Below, piece after piece: positions 50,478 to 59,867 of a stretch of DNA of 64,000 bases. The position numbers and the translations under genes are program-made. Where the stretch lies: the NCBI RefSeq assembly GCF_000227135.1, contig NC_018263.1:2649249-2713248 (forward strand), written 5' to 3'. How positions within the stretch are numbered: the first letter of the stretch is position 1; each line of letters starts with the position of its first letter. The notes beneath the pieces are model-generated. The model ran no database searches, was not told where the DNA came from, and saw nothing but the letters and a program-made list of their open reading frames with translations. This DNA comes from Leishmania donovani (taxonomy: Eukaryota; Euglenozoa; Kinetoplastea; Trypanosomatida; Trypanosomatidae).

Positions 50478-51584
50478 TCAATGCGAGCCATCGAGCGATC
50501 CAGCAAGCGTATCGCAGAGCTGTTTTAAGTCCTTGTTCTCCTTCTCGAAACGTACGGTCTCATCTTGGTAAAATAGAATCTCTTTGCGGAGCTTAGACAT
50601 ACGGGTGTTGTACATGACCGTATCTTCGTCAATGCTGCCCTGCACCTCCTCCGTCTTCAGCACGTACATGCGGCGCTCTGCGTTCGCCTTCTGAATACGC
50701 TCGCGCAGCTGCAAGCACTCCCTCTCCGGATTCATCGAAATGCCCATCGTCTCGACGGCCGAAAGAGCCGTATCCCGATCCTTGATTGCCGACTCCGTAG
50801 TGTATTTGGTGTCCATCAGAACATCTGCAATCTTTCGGTTCGCCTCCTCCAGACGCTCTATTTCTTGCAGCAGCTGGTGGCGCTCTGCCTGGATGCGCTG
50901 GGCAACATTTAACAACTCCCTGTTGTTCGAGTCCGCATACATGCTCACATTCCGCGTAAACTCCTTTCGCAGCTCCTCAATGCGACGCTGTTTCAAGTCG
51001 ATAAAAGAAGCCATCTCCCGCTCTTTCTTCGAAAGCAAATGGATCGTGCGCTCGCGCTCGCGCGACAGTTCCTGCACTGTCTTGAGAAGCTCCTGTGCCC
51101 GTGTCTCCTCGCCGCCGCTCGGGCCGTAGACTTTCTTCTTGAGCAGGCTTTGAAGGTCGTCCAGCATTGACATGAGGCGTGCCACCGTGAGACGCTTCTG
51201 CGCGTCCACTTTTTTCTCCTTCAGTTCTTTGATGCGCGAAGAAACCTCACCGATGTCAGCCTCAACACCCTTTCTTTCCTCGTCCGCTGCCATTAGCTGG
51301 CTAACATAATCTTCGCGATTCGACCACATAGACTCGCTACTCTGTGTCTCACTGTTTTCAAGCACCTGTTTCGCCCGGGATGCAGTGCGATACGCTTCGT
51401 TAGCGGCCGCCCTCGATTCTTCCTGCGACGTGGTAGCGAGGTACGCGTTCGCCAGATCATTGTTGAGCTTCTCAGACTGCTGTCTCTTGCGCTGAAGCGC
51501 CTCCTCCTGCAGCACAAGCGAATCCTCTAGCTGCTGCAGCTCACTCCTCAGCTCCTCGATAGACTGTTGCTGCCCCGTCGTCAT
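50478..51584 (-). CDS. Coiled-coil protein, function unknown
   Basis: A 368-residue protein that is almost entirely heptad-rich alpha helix: a first coiled coil at about 5-60, interrupted by an Ala/Ser-rich piece, then long coiled coils from 80 to 130, 150-270 and 295-365. It has no membrane segment, no signal peptide and no catalytic domain. Such proteins are often cytoskeletal, flagellar or tethering factors in trypanosomatids. I do not recognise a family. The ATG at 51584 (MTTGQQQSIEEL) begins the heptad pattern; the ten extra codons to 51614 belong to the open frame but not obviously to the protein. Confidence 0.8.
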   Translation of the reverse strand: MTTGQQQSIEELRSELQQLEDSLVLQEEALQRKRQQSEKLNNDLANAYLATTSQEESRAAANEAYRTASRAKQVLENSETQSSESMWSNREDYVSQLMAADEERKGVEADIGEVSSRIKELKEKKVDAQKRLTVARLMSMLDDLQSLLKKKVYGPSGGEETRAQELLKTVQELSRERERTIHLLSKKEREMASFIDLKQRRIEELRKEFTRNVSMYADSNNRELLNVAQRIQAERHQLLQEIERLEEANRKIADVLMDTKYTTESAIKDRDTALSAVETMGISMNPERECLQLRERIQKANAERRMYVLKTEEVQGSIDEDTVMYNTRMSKLRKEILFYQDETVRFEKENKDLKQLCDTLAGSLDGSH

Positions 51585-52191
51585 CTTCCCGGCACCGCAA
51601 AAAGAGAGAACCAAAGAAACTCAGCTCCAACTATAGTCAACGGGAAAATATATAGAGAAGCCCAGCCTTTGTCTGCTGGTGCTCTACACGTGAAGGCGAA
51701 GACGCGTGTATGTTCGAGACGCAAGCGAAACGACAAAAAAAAACGATTTCAGGTGTGTGCTACTCTCGATGGCTGCGGGTCAATGAAAACTGATTTGCGC
51801 TTCCACAGGTGCACAATGCTTTCCAGCCACGAGAGTACGCGGAAGGGGAGGAATGGTGGCAAGACAGCAAAGGAAAACGGACAAGAGAAGAGCAACGGGA
51901 TGTAAAACAGAGACGAGCGCCCAGACGCCGCGGTAGGAAGGAGATGAAGAAGGCGAGGTGTAGAGGCCGCATACCGCGTAGTCTCGCTTCATCAGCGCCG
52001 TAAGTCACGGCGATGAGGGTTCCCAACCGTCACTCCTTCTCCACAGAGATACCTGCTGCGCATGACGCAATAACGACGCACACAAAACAGACCCGTATCG
52101 GCGCGAAGTGATTTGAAGCGCCACGAAAACTAAACATATTATTTATTCGTTTCTCCCACGTCGAAATCGGTGGGCAACTGTCCATCTGTGA
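51585..52191. other. Intergenic region upstream of the coiled-coil gene
   Basis: About 0.6 kb. The plus strand is purine-rich around 51840-51960, consistent with transcribed-strand polypyrimidine. Nothing else was recognised. Confidence 0.5.
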
Positions 52192-53088
52192 CTACGATGC
52201 GCTCTTTATATGCGACCGCTGTTGTGACTCCTTCACCTCTGTCATCGACGTCGTCGTCTTCTGCGTCATCGCCGGTGCCGCCTTCCGCGGCAGAAGAACA
52301 AGAGCGTAGTAGAAACCAAAAAGACACCTCTGCTCCTCCTTGATATCGTACAGCATGCTCTCACGAATCCACCCGTGATAGTCGTGCGCAAAAGACATAC
52401 TGCTGTTTGTGGCTTTGCTGAACCACCGAGCCAGCTTGATTAGTTTCGGGTACGTTGACTTCCCGACATCCATGACAAGAAACATCCCATCCTCCTTTAC
52501 GTACTGCGCTGCGGAATCGAAAAGATTGCGGGCCTTGCTTTCGCTCTGGTTCAGCAGCTCGTCACGAAGAAGGACGCAATCGTACTTTTGAAAGCCCGGT
52601 AACTGCGTATCTGCACGCAGAACAGTGGCAAAGTTCACCGTGCTGCCCACCCAGTTATGATCGTTTCGGATCATAAAGTCCAGCGTCATGGCACGCCGCC
52701 GTTTCTCCTGCTCAGTTTCTGAAAGCGCCTCATCGATACGGTAGTGACCGTCGTCTACAACCTTCTCCTCGATTAGAAACTCAACGCGAACAGCCTTGGA
52801 CATCTCGTACAACGCTACGTCTTTTTTGTCATAGAGCTTCGGAGAAAGGTCAAGCACCTTCCCGTGGCAATAGTTTCGGTACACCCGGCGAACACATCGA
52901 TAAATGAGAAACTGTGGAAGGGCGCTTATGCCTAAGAAAACAGCGACACTGACGATGGACGTCACTAAGAATCGATTTCTGCCCTCGACAATCTTGTCGT
53001 ACTTTTCCTTTGGTACCTGGACGGGCTGGTAAGAGCCAGCAGCTGCGGGTTCCAGCTTGGGCCTCGCACTGCTGCCGCTTTGAAACAT
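52192..53088 (-). CDS. Single-span membrane protein with diverged methyltransferase-like domain
   Basis: A 298-residue protein. A hydrophilic N-terminal tail is followed by one membrane segment at about residues 39-64 (VTSIVSVAVFLGISALPQFLIY) and a soluble domain facing one side. The soluble part contains TVNFATVLRADTQLPGFQKYDCVLLRDELLNQS and KEDGMFLVMDVGKSTYPKL, which resemble strands 4 and 5 of a class I methyltransferase, the latter like the 'L.pgG.lll.d.g' motif. The SAM-binding glycine loop is not recognisable. The membrane anchor plus such a domain recalls the mitochondrial OMS1 family. It may be a structural, catalytically dead homologue. The assignment is tentative. Confidence 0.72.
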   Translation of the reverse strand: MFQSGSSARPKLEPAAAGSYQPVQVPKEKYDKIVEGRNRFLVTSIVSVAVFLGISALPQFLIYRCVRRVYRNYCHGKVLDLSPKLYDKKDVALYEMSKAVRVEFLIEEKVVDDGHYRIDEALSETEQEKRRRAMTLDFMIRNDHNWVGSTVNFATVLRADTQLPGFQKYDCVLLRDELLNQSESKARNLFDSAAQYVKEDGMFLVMDVGKSTYPKLIKLARWFSKATNSSMSFAHDYHGWIRESMLYDIKEEQRCLFGFYYALVLLPRKAAPAMTQKTTTSMTEVKESQQRSHIKSAS

Positions 53089-53898
53089 TGTATTTTGCCT
53101 TTATGCGCCGAGGCCCGTATCGAACACGTGTCAAGAGCAGAGCGCATGCTGAGGCCAGAAGGTGACACAGACATAGAAGTGAGAGGGAGAAACAGAAAGG
53201 TAGACCGTAACGATGATGGGAGCGCGCGTCAGAGAAAGGTGCTCAAGATCCTCCGCTGTCGAAGGAGCAAGAGAAAGCACAAAAAGAGGAAGACTACGCC
53301 GCCCCCCTCCCCATCCCAAAGAAAGGAGAAGGCGTGACGATAAGGTGCGCCGTCTCGAGAAGCCCTTCAAAGCGAGCTCTGAGACCGTCATGCACTCAGC
53401 TAGAGCACACAAACAACGCGCTGCAAACTGGACGAGTGCTGGATCGGTCACCGCGACAAGTGCCCATCGCCGAAACCCACTGCCGCTGCAGCCCAGTAAA
53501 TCTCCAGGCCGGATAGAGAATGGCGACGTGGCAATGCGCGTCACGCCGCACGACTTGCTGAACATAAAAACAGTTTTAGACAAACGTTATCTTAAACAAC
53601 CATCCTCAATCATTACATTGCACTCAAGACACAGCGTTTTTAAAACAGGTAGAAAAAGGGCCGACCTGAGACAATCACAAGAACAACGAACCGCGTGCCA
53701 CCCGAACAAAAAAGGCTCAAAACAGCCCTGTAAAAAAAAAAAAATGAGGCGATAAGCTTGCCGTGTGCTTTCCTTTTTCCCTTTTCTTAGCTGTTAATCA
53801 CACATTTCCGCTGTCACCCGACTTGCGGCATGTAAACGGTACTGTAGTGACGCTTCTTTTTTCGCCTTCGCCTGCCCCACGTCCACACCTTCAGAAGT
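53089..53898. other. Intergenic region between eIF3c and the methyltransferase-like gene
   Basis: About 0.8 kb with an A-run near 53731-53743. Frames up to 180 codons on the plus strand are Lys/Arg-rich and not convincing. No other signal was seen. Confidence 0.5.
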
Positions 53899-56094
53899 TT
53901 AGCGGCCACCACGGCCACGTCCGCCAGCCCCACGCCCGCCGGCACCGCCCCTACCACCGGCCACGCCACCGCGACCGCGGCCACGGCCACCGTTCGCACG
54001 AAGTCGGCTCTCGCAGTGCTTCGCCAGGTTGGAGATGCTCTCCGACGTCCCCTTCACCAAGTGCTGGAGGCGTGTCGCGTTGTTGCGGTCCAGGTACAAG
54101 TACGCGTCATCGCGGTCCCAGTACGCGCTCAGCGTTGTGTTCTCTGACAGTATTTCGTTGACTGCACGACGCACGTCACTTTCCTCCATGTCAAACTTGA
54201 TGGCCAGGTTGACGACAGACATGGTGGAGAAGTTCGTGCGGTTCGTGTAGCAGAACACGAGCAGCGCGACCTCCTTCAGGCTCTGCAGATACCGTTTGCG
54301 CGTCTCCTTGCCCGATGGAAGGGTGTCGAACGTGGTCATCGCCTCCACCTGCTCCTTTGCAGCAATGTAGTTGCCGGCCTTCAAGTGCTCGTAGGCAACG
54401 GCCACCTGCTCCTTGAATGAGAACGGCTTTCCCATGAGATCTGGGGTACGCGTGACCGTGTTGTACACGTAGCGCTCCATGTGGTTGCGCTCGTACGGAT
54501 TCTGCGCCTCCATCTTCACGCCCATGAGGAGGCCGGAGAGAACGGACGCAAGCTCCAGCTGCGCGACGGGCATGTGCATGTGGGGAGGAAGAAGCAAGTT
54601 TCGGTACTCCATCTCCGCGTGCTCGTCATCCAGCACCGACTTGGGCGGCGGCGACTGGCCGATCAACACCTGGTTCGACCGGAGACCCCAAATGGTGCGC
54701 AGCAGTTGGTGCGCCGTAGGGATATCGCCCGCGATAAACGCGGCCAACCCGAGCTGGGCAATGGCCCTATTGAGCAGAATAGCCAGCGGGGCATCGGAGA
54801 CGGCGATGCTGTTGACCACGCCTGTGCGAAGCAGGTAGTCGCGACCCTCGCGGTACAGGCCGCACAGACCGTACTGGTACGCAACGTGGCACACACCCGA
54901 CGCTGAGAGCGCAACACTGGGCCTCAGTTGAAGGCTAAGCTTGTGGAGGGCGCGGACGGTATCGAAGACAGACTCCGAGATGATGGTGAGATTGTCTGTC
55001 GACGAGAGGGAGTCGTAGAAGAGCTGGTGGGCCTCCTGACGGCGCTGGCCGAGGATGTCGAAGAGGATGGAAATACACGCCTTCGACGGCTCAATCCTCT
55101 TGCGGGCCTGATAGTAGCCTAGGGCACGATCAGCGAGCACGGCAAGTTCGTTTTCGAAGGTGATAATCTTAAGGTACTCCTGGCTGGCCACCTCCTCAAA
55201 CTTTGACTTGTTCACTAACTCTGTGTGAAGGTACGTCAAGAAGCCGTGGATGCCGCCAGGCACGACAATGTTGCGTGCATTCACCGACGAGGAGTCCTCG
55301 ACGAAGCGGACGTTAGCAGCGGCGATCATGCGGCTGAAGAACTTGGCCCCCCACTTGAAGGCGCGCTCCCACGTGTCGGAGCTCACCAGAAGCTTTCGGC
55401 TGTCGCGGCGCAGGACAGTCGAGACGGCGATACCCATCGCAGAGATCTCCAGGTTCGTGTATCCCTTGCGAGCACACGCGCGAATCACCTTCTCGACCTT
55501 GCCCACCAGGTTCACCTCGCGGGAGCCGGAGATGTCCTCGAGGATCTGTGCATATTCGGTCTCCGTCAGCTCCGCACCGGCATCTTCGTCTTCGTCCTGC
55601 GCACCGTCATCGATCTCTGGGCCCTTCGCCAGCTCCTCGAGCTCCTTCTTGTAAAGCTTCTCCGTCACCTCCACCAATGCGACGAGCTCCTTCAGGCTCT
55701 TGAACTCCAAACGATTCGCAAAGTCCTCGCGACCCTTACCCTCCAGATGCTCCGCCAAGTTCGGCATGTCCTGAAGGCAGTTCTGCAATCCCTGCGGCGC
55801 CACCTTGTACTTGCGCACAAACATGTGTACCTCATCGCACATGCGCTTAAACGCCTCGAGCGCCTCGCGCCACGATTCATTGCCGGCATTGTAGTCAAAC
55901 GTGTCGCACAGCGCTTGAATAGAGTTGGCCGCCTTCTCCTTCTTGGGTATCACCTCCTGGCGCTCCTCCAGCTCTTCCTCATCGGTCCACTCAAACCAGA
56001 AAGGGTTGATCTGCGCCTCCGGCACCTCCTCGCGGAGCAGGCTTTTATCCGACTCGCTGTCGCTCTCGCTAGAGCTGATCGCGAAAAAATTCAT
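53899..56094 (-). CDS. EIF3C: Translation initiation factor 3 subunit C (eIF3c)
   Basis: A 731-residue subunit of eIF3, the complex that loads mRNA and the ternary complex on the 40S subunit. The N-terminus MNFFAISSSESDSESDKS is the acidic/serine tail typical of eIF3c. The family core follows (SIQALCDTFDYNAGNESWREALEAFKRM). A C-terminal PCI domain covers about residues 480-680. The last 30 residues are an RGG-type tail (GGRGRGRGGVAGGRGG). It is shorter than human eIF3c, as in other trypanosomatids. The start is the only sensible ATG. The RGG tail suggests RNA binding and arginine methylation, which is inference. Confidence 0.93.
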   Translation of the reverse strand: MNFFAISSSESDSESDKSLLREEVPEAQINPFWFEWTDEEELEERQEVIPKKEKAANSIQALCDTFDYNAGNESWREALEAFKRMCDEVHMFVRKYKVAPQGLQNCLQDMPNLAEHLEGKGREDFANRLEFKSLKELVALVEVTEKLYKKELEELAKGPEIDDGAQDEDEDAGAELTETEYAQILEDISGSREVNLVGKVEKVIRACARKGYTNLEISAMGIAVSTVLRRDSRKLLVSSDTWERAFKWGAKFFSRMIAAANVRFVEDSSSVNARNIVVPGGIHGFLTYLHTELVNKSKFEEVASQEYLKIITFENELAVLADRALGYYQARKRIEPSKACISILFDILGQRRQEAHQLFYDSLSSTDNLTIISESVFDTVRALHKLSLQLRPSVALSASGVCHVAYQYGLCGLYREGRDYLLRTGVVNSIAVSDAPLAILLNRAIAQLGLAAFIAGDIPTAHQLLRTIWGLRSNQVLIGQSPPPKSVLDDEHAEMEYRNLLLPPHMHMPVAQLELASVLSGLLMGVKMEAQNPYERNHMERYVYNTVTRTPDLMGKPFSFKEQVAVAYEHLKAGNYIAAKEQVEAMTTFDTLPSGKETRKRYLQSLKEVALLVFCYTNRTNFSTMSVVNLAIKFDMEESDVRRAVNEILSENTTLSAYWDRDDAYLYLDRNNATRLQHLVKGTSESISNLAKHCESRLRANGGRGRGRGGVAGGRGGAGGRGAGGRGRGGR

Positions 56095-56517
56095 CTTTTA
56101 CGGGAAACAGAAAGACGCGCGGTTCACAGGTGAAAAAATATGAGTGTTCTGCATGTTGTACCAAAGTGTAGAGAGAATGCATGCAAAGAGTGTGAGAAGG
56201 AAAAAACAAAATGCAGAACAACAGTGCAGAAGAGCGAGAAGATATTCGACAGACACGATGCATCTCCACCCATGCATACCTTTCGTGAAACAGGCCTAAA
56301 GCGCGGAGGCGCAAGAGCCAATCTGTGGCGTACAGACCAAAACAGTCCGAGTGCCGCGACTTCTCGGAAGCAAATATAATGCCAACGTCATATTTTTTTT
56401 TCGTTCTTCACACTAAAATAGTAAGTCATGGTCGTTGAATAGCAGAACAATACCGCGTGTAACACACACACACACGCAAACAAAAAAGGCTGCACTGTTA
56501 TCGAGCTACGAGCTCAA
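56095..56517. other. Intergenic region upstream of eIF3c
   Basis: About 0.42 kb. It holds a pyrimidine tract on the transcribed strand directly before the eIF3c ATG, a T-run near 56393-56402 and a CA microsatellite at about 56463-56476. Confidence 0.5.
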
Positions 56518-57015
56518 CTATCTCATCAGTGCGTCCATCATTTGGAGAGTGCTGCTTACACGCTTGCGTTCATCTGCAGCAGCACCGCACTCCATCAAGT
56601 TCTCCAGCGACGCTCTGATACGGCGCCACGTGAGTCGCAGCTCTGGAGCATGCAGAAGCTCTGCTCCGTGCCACTTCACCACGTCATGCAGTCTTGCAGC
56701 AGCCACGAAACATTCCTCGGTGCGTAAGCACTCGCACAGACGCGGCACATAACTGGACACCTGTTCTGGATGCAACGACGCAACCTCATCCTCCGTCAGC
56801 GCCAAGAACGACTGCTCGGGGGTCTCGAAAAACGTTTGGTCCTCATCGCGACCCCGTTCCGTTGGGATTAGCCACGACTGAGTTCCACCCAAGAGGCGCA
56901 CTTGGTTGTTGAACAGCAACACCGCCGCCTTAAGCTCACATGCTGCCTCGTCCACGCTTTGGCGATTCGCCTTCTCGACATCCCCGATGCGTCTCAGCAA
57001 CGTGGCTGCATCCAT
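56518..57015 (-). CDS. Conserved-looking helical protein, function unknown
   Basis: A 165-residue protein starting MDAATLLRRIGDVEKANRQS. It is acidic to neutral and predominantly helical, with no signal peptide, membrane segment or recognised motif. Residue content (balanced Leu, Glu, Arg, Ala, few Ser/Pro runs) separates it from chance frames in the area. The frame is open to 57099, but the N-terminal extension is Pro/Lys-rich and the polypyrimidine tract overlaps it, so the ATG at 57015 is chosen. The gap to the next upstream gene is short (about 150 bases). No function is offered. Confidence 0.68.
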   Translation of the reverse strand: MDAATLLRRIGDVEKANRQSVDEAACELKAAVLLFNNQVRLLGGTQSWLIPTERGRDEDQTFFETPEQSFLALTEDEVASLHPEQVSSYVPRLCECLRTEECFVAAARLHDVVKWHGAELLHAPELRLTWRRIRASLENLMECGAAADERKRVSSTLQMMDALMR

Positions 57016-57166
57016 CTCTCCTTCTTTGTGTTTGTGTAGTTTTCTCGCCGCTTTGCGGGCGTACGTGGGGGAGGGGGGGGGGAGGGGGTCGGACGGCACA
57101 CGTATGGGGCTGGCAGAAGACTCTTAGACGAAGACGGAAAAGCAGCAGAGAGAAAGTAGTGGAACG

Positions 57167-57661
57167 TCACGAGAGCCTTCGCAGATAAGAGACCAACACG
57201 TCAGTACCCCACCTGCTGGGATGGGACAGCAGTACATTCTTCACCAGCTTCGTATCCTCAACAGACTCTGCCACGACAAAGCAACTGTTCACCCCCGCCG
57301 ATGTGACGGCGACGACACCGGCAATATGCTTCAGCTTCACCACCACCGCCAGATACGGCGTGTTGCGCACGAGAAGATACTTTGACGGCTTTGTTGACAC
57401 AATGTACCCACGAATCGGTGAAGCCGGGGGAGGTGAGACACTCAGGCACAGCGCCCGTCCAAAAAGCGGAAAACCGTCGAGCGATATCAACGCCTCCTGT
57501 GCCGCCGACGATTCTGTAAAGGAGATCATCGCCCGACCCTCTCGCACGTCCACTACAATGTCCTCCACAGATTGCACCCTCTCGAACACCCGCAAAAGCG
57601 TGCGCCGAGTATGCTCGACTCCGACGGGAAACGTTACATTTGTCACCTCGATAAACTCCAT
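57167..57661 (-). CDS. RRM-like RNA-binding protein
   Basis: A 164-residue protein. Residues 3-76 fit an RNA-recognition motif: strand 1 FIEVTNVTF, helix RRTLLRVFERV, strand EDIVVDVREGRAMISFTES (RNP1-like in the position of 'GyaFVeF', but lacking the Lys/Arg-Gly-Phe core), helix AQEALISLDGFPLFGRALCLSV. The second half (YLLVRNTPYLAVVVKLKHIAGVVAVTSAG) may be a second, more diverged RRM. RRM proteins drive post-transcriptional control in kinetoplastids. The lack of the RNP1 aromatic residues makes the RNA mode of binding unclear. The open frame continues to 57865; the ATG at 57661 starts the domain. Confidence 0.72.
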   Translation of the reverse strand: MEFIEVTNVTFPVGVEHTRRTLLRVFERVQSVEDIVVDVREGRAMISFTESSAAQEALISLDGFPLFGRALCLSVSPPPASPIRGYIVSTKPSKYLLVRNTPYLAVVVKLKHIAGVVAVTSAGVNSCFVVAESVEDTKLVKNVLLSHPSRWGTDVLVSYLRRLS

Positions 57662-58096
57662 GTTGTCCGCGCCTGTGCTTCTTGATCTGCTGCAGGATAA
57701 TTTTTCTCTTCGACAAGTAGGATGCCCGCAGGGCCCTGCAAGCGACGAACCAGACATGAAACGCACCCCACAACCACGGCTATAAGGGTCACGGCCGTTG
57801 CTCACGACACAGTCCCGAAGCACAGAGAGCAAAGCAGAAACACCATCAGGAAGAGAAGTTGGCACAGAGAGACAATATCAGAAAGCAGAGTTGACCATCA
57901 AGCCTGAAGAAACATGCCGAAAAAGCGCATTCTCACCCGGCAAGCTGCGGACTTACGAGTTCATACGCTGTCCATAACAAGACCACGTTCCCCACTAACA
58001 CTCATTTCTCTGTTCTGTTTCATAGTCGTTGTTGGCCTACCTTATCGTATTTCACACACACACACACACACACAAACAATAACAGTCATCAATCCT
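57662..58096. other. Intergenic region between MYST acetyltransferase and RRM genes
   Basis: About 0.44 kb with a CA microsatellite at about 58051-58073. No other feature was seen. Confidence 0.5.
58051..58073. repeat. CA dinucleotide microsatellite
   Basis: Near-perfect alternating CA/AC tract of about 23 bases. Confidence 0.9.
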
Positions 58097-58936
58097 TCAC
58101 GATGGCGCGCTGGTCCAATACAGCTTTTCAGCCGCAAGGCGCCGCTTCAGGAGTTCCAGCTTCTCCGAGGCGTTAACCACAAGGAGGGGCCCTTGCTTAC
58201 CGACGCTAAAAAGAACATTCAAGTCCTGCAGCGCGACCAGAACGTCTTCGACAATCAGACTTGACACCTTGCTCAGCTCCCCCAACGTCACCGGGGAACC
58301 TTGTTCACTGAGCGCGAACACGGCAAGCAGCACCTCCTCACGCCAAACTTTACGAAAAAGAGCATTGCCGCTCTTGCTAAGCGGGCGCTCAGGGGTGCCG
58401 ACCATCCCCTCGAGCCGTGCAATTTCATAGGACAGTCGGACAAGAAAGCTACCATAGCCTTTTGATCGAAAAGGCGGCAGCACCATCACGCACGATAGCG
58501 TGTTCACACAACTAGAGCTGCTCATCCATTCTTTGCTAAAGTAGCCCACAAAGTGAAACCCCTCATCATCGACCTCGAACAGCGCATTGAACGAGAAAAA
58601 GTGAACATCATCTAGTGTCACCTTGTCGATGAGAAACAGTTTTGATAGTAAGCAAATTCGTCGTGCCATAGCGGCACAATGTGGCTTTCTACCATCGAGC
58701 ACAAACACACAAAGACGACGCTCCTCGTCTCTATAAATCTCATCGCCCGGGATCCAAAATGCATTACTACAACGTTGCAGATGCTGCTGTAAATGGCCCG
58801 CATGTGCAAATGTGCACAGGCACGAATCGCAGAGGTAGATGGTGCCTCTGTGGTTGGACAACGAACATGCAGTGTGCTCAGCCACACCACAAAAAGAGTG
58901 GCGCGGTGATACAACTTGCACGGAAACGACGTTCAT
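58097..58936 (-). CDS. MYST-family histone acetyltransferase (HAT3-like)
   Basis: A 279-residue nuclear enzyme that acetylates lysine on histones. A C2HC zinc finger (C36, C39, H52, C56 in YLCDSCLCTFAHAGHLQQHLQRC) begins the MYST domain. The catalytic cysteine is C149 (NTLSCVMVLPPF), the acetyl-CoA loop RSKGYG is 157-162, and the catalytic glutamate is E183 in TPERPLS. The length equals the minimal MYST core, with no chromodomain in this frame, unlike HAT1/2. Recalled synteny with COX IX and PSP1 matches T. brucei HAT3, reported to act on histone H4. Two upstream Met residues (59065, 59104) would add a Cys-rich extension; the ATG at 58936 is preferred. Confidence 0.88.
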   Translation of the reverse strand: MNVVSVQVVSPRHSFCGVAEHTACSLSNHRGTIYLCDSCLCTFAHAGHLQQHLQRCSNAFWIPGDEIYRDEERRLCVFVLDGRKPHCAAMARRICLLSKLFLIDKVTLDDVHFFSFNALFEVDDEGFHFVGYFSKEWMSSSSCVNTLSCVMVLPPFRSKGYGSFLVRLSYEIARLEGMVGTPERPLSKSGNALFRKVWREEVLLAVFALSEQGSPVTLGELSKVSSLIVEDVLVALQDLNVLFSVGKQGPLLVVNASEKLELLKRRLAAEKLYWTSAPS

Positions 58937-59492
58937 ACCATCACGCCCACAGTCGTCGAATCCGGCACTAGTGTTCCTTTCTGTCCTGCAAGAACCGAAA
59001 CCGTGAAAAAAGGGGGAAGAAGCACAGAAGTAGGGCAGCAAGCAACGAACACACACCACATTCATCCCTAAAACGCGAAGGTTTGCCAGTGCACGTCCCT
59101 GCAAGGGAACACATGACTATCAGCATACTTTGAGCCTTCCACGCCTCTGCTAGAAGCGGAACTCTTGCCACAAGTCCACTCAGTGTGGCAGAATCCTGGG
59201 AATAATAAAACAAAGCAATCCCTTACCGAGAACACCCTACCACGGAAAAAGCGCGATTATAGCGGATGGCAGAGATGCGCACAGCCCTGCCACGCTCTTC
59301 AATTTTGATTTCATTTCTCTGGCGGGTCCTAGTATAAAATCCAGAAAAAAAAAACATGAAAAGCACGAAGGCCAGTCAGCACACAGCCAAACGTCTTGAA
59401 CACCTACAAACCTGCATGAAGACAGTGCTACAATGCACTACTACGTGTTTTGAGTTTGTTGGACAAGTCCCGAATTCTAGCCAACAGAAGTC
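58937..59492. other. Intergenic region between COX IX and MYST acetyltransferase genes
   Basis: About 0.56 kb, AT-richer than genes, with an A-run near 59345-59354. No feature was recognised apart from the expected splice signals. Confidence 0.5.
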
Positions 59493-59867
59493 CTAATGAT
59501 GGCCGAGGTCGACCGCACCAGAGGCCGGACGATAAACGGCCGGACCAGCAGCGTAACCCTCACCAATATCGAAGGAGAAGTCCCACGGCTTTCGGTCCTG
59601 GGAACGCCACCCGTAATCCAGAGCGCTGGGGCCTCCCCCGGAAATATCATCCAGCTTTGACCAGAAGCCGTCCATCATGATTGCGCCCACAAGTAGGAAC
59701 GGGCCGGTGCAGCAGACGACCATCCAGTAATTCTGGCCGGGCTTGTGGTACACCTCGCTCGTCCAGTAGCCGACGCCACGTAGACCAAAGTTCGGGCGCG
59801 CCTTCGCCTTGCTGTTGAAAGCAAGCAGATATGTGCGCTTGCTAACGGAAAGCGCTTGGCGAAACAT
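59493..59867 (-). CDS. Cytochrome c oxidase subunit IX, kinetoplastid type
   Basis: A 124-residue protein. The N-terminus MFRQALSVSKRTYLLAFNSK is a likely mitochondrial presequence. One membrane segment lies at about residues 47-66 (YWMVVCCTGPFLLVGAIMMDGF), followed by a soluble tail rich in Gly, Asp, Trp and Tyr (SALDYGWRSQDRKPWDFSF). Its shape matches small accessory subunits of trypanosomatid respiratory complex IV. The COX IX assignment depends on recalled synteny between the HAT3-like and PSP1 genes. If synteny is misremembered it is still a small inner mitochondrial membrane protein. Confidence 0.8.
   Translation of the reverse strand: MFRQALSVSKRTYLLAFNSKAKARPNFGLRGVGYWTSEVYHKPGQNYWMVVCCTGPFLLVGAIMMDGFWSKLDDISGGGPSALDYGWRSQDRKPWDFSFDIGEGYAAGPAVYRPASGAVDLGHH

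Noticed and set aside
55225..56133. 302-codon plus-strand frame rich in Leu/Arg/His
   Set aside because: It is the antisense shadow of the eIF3c coding frame.
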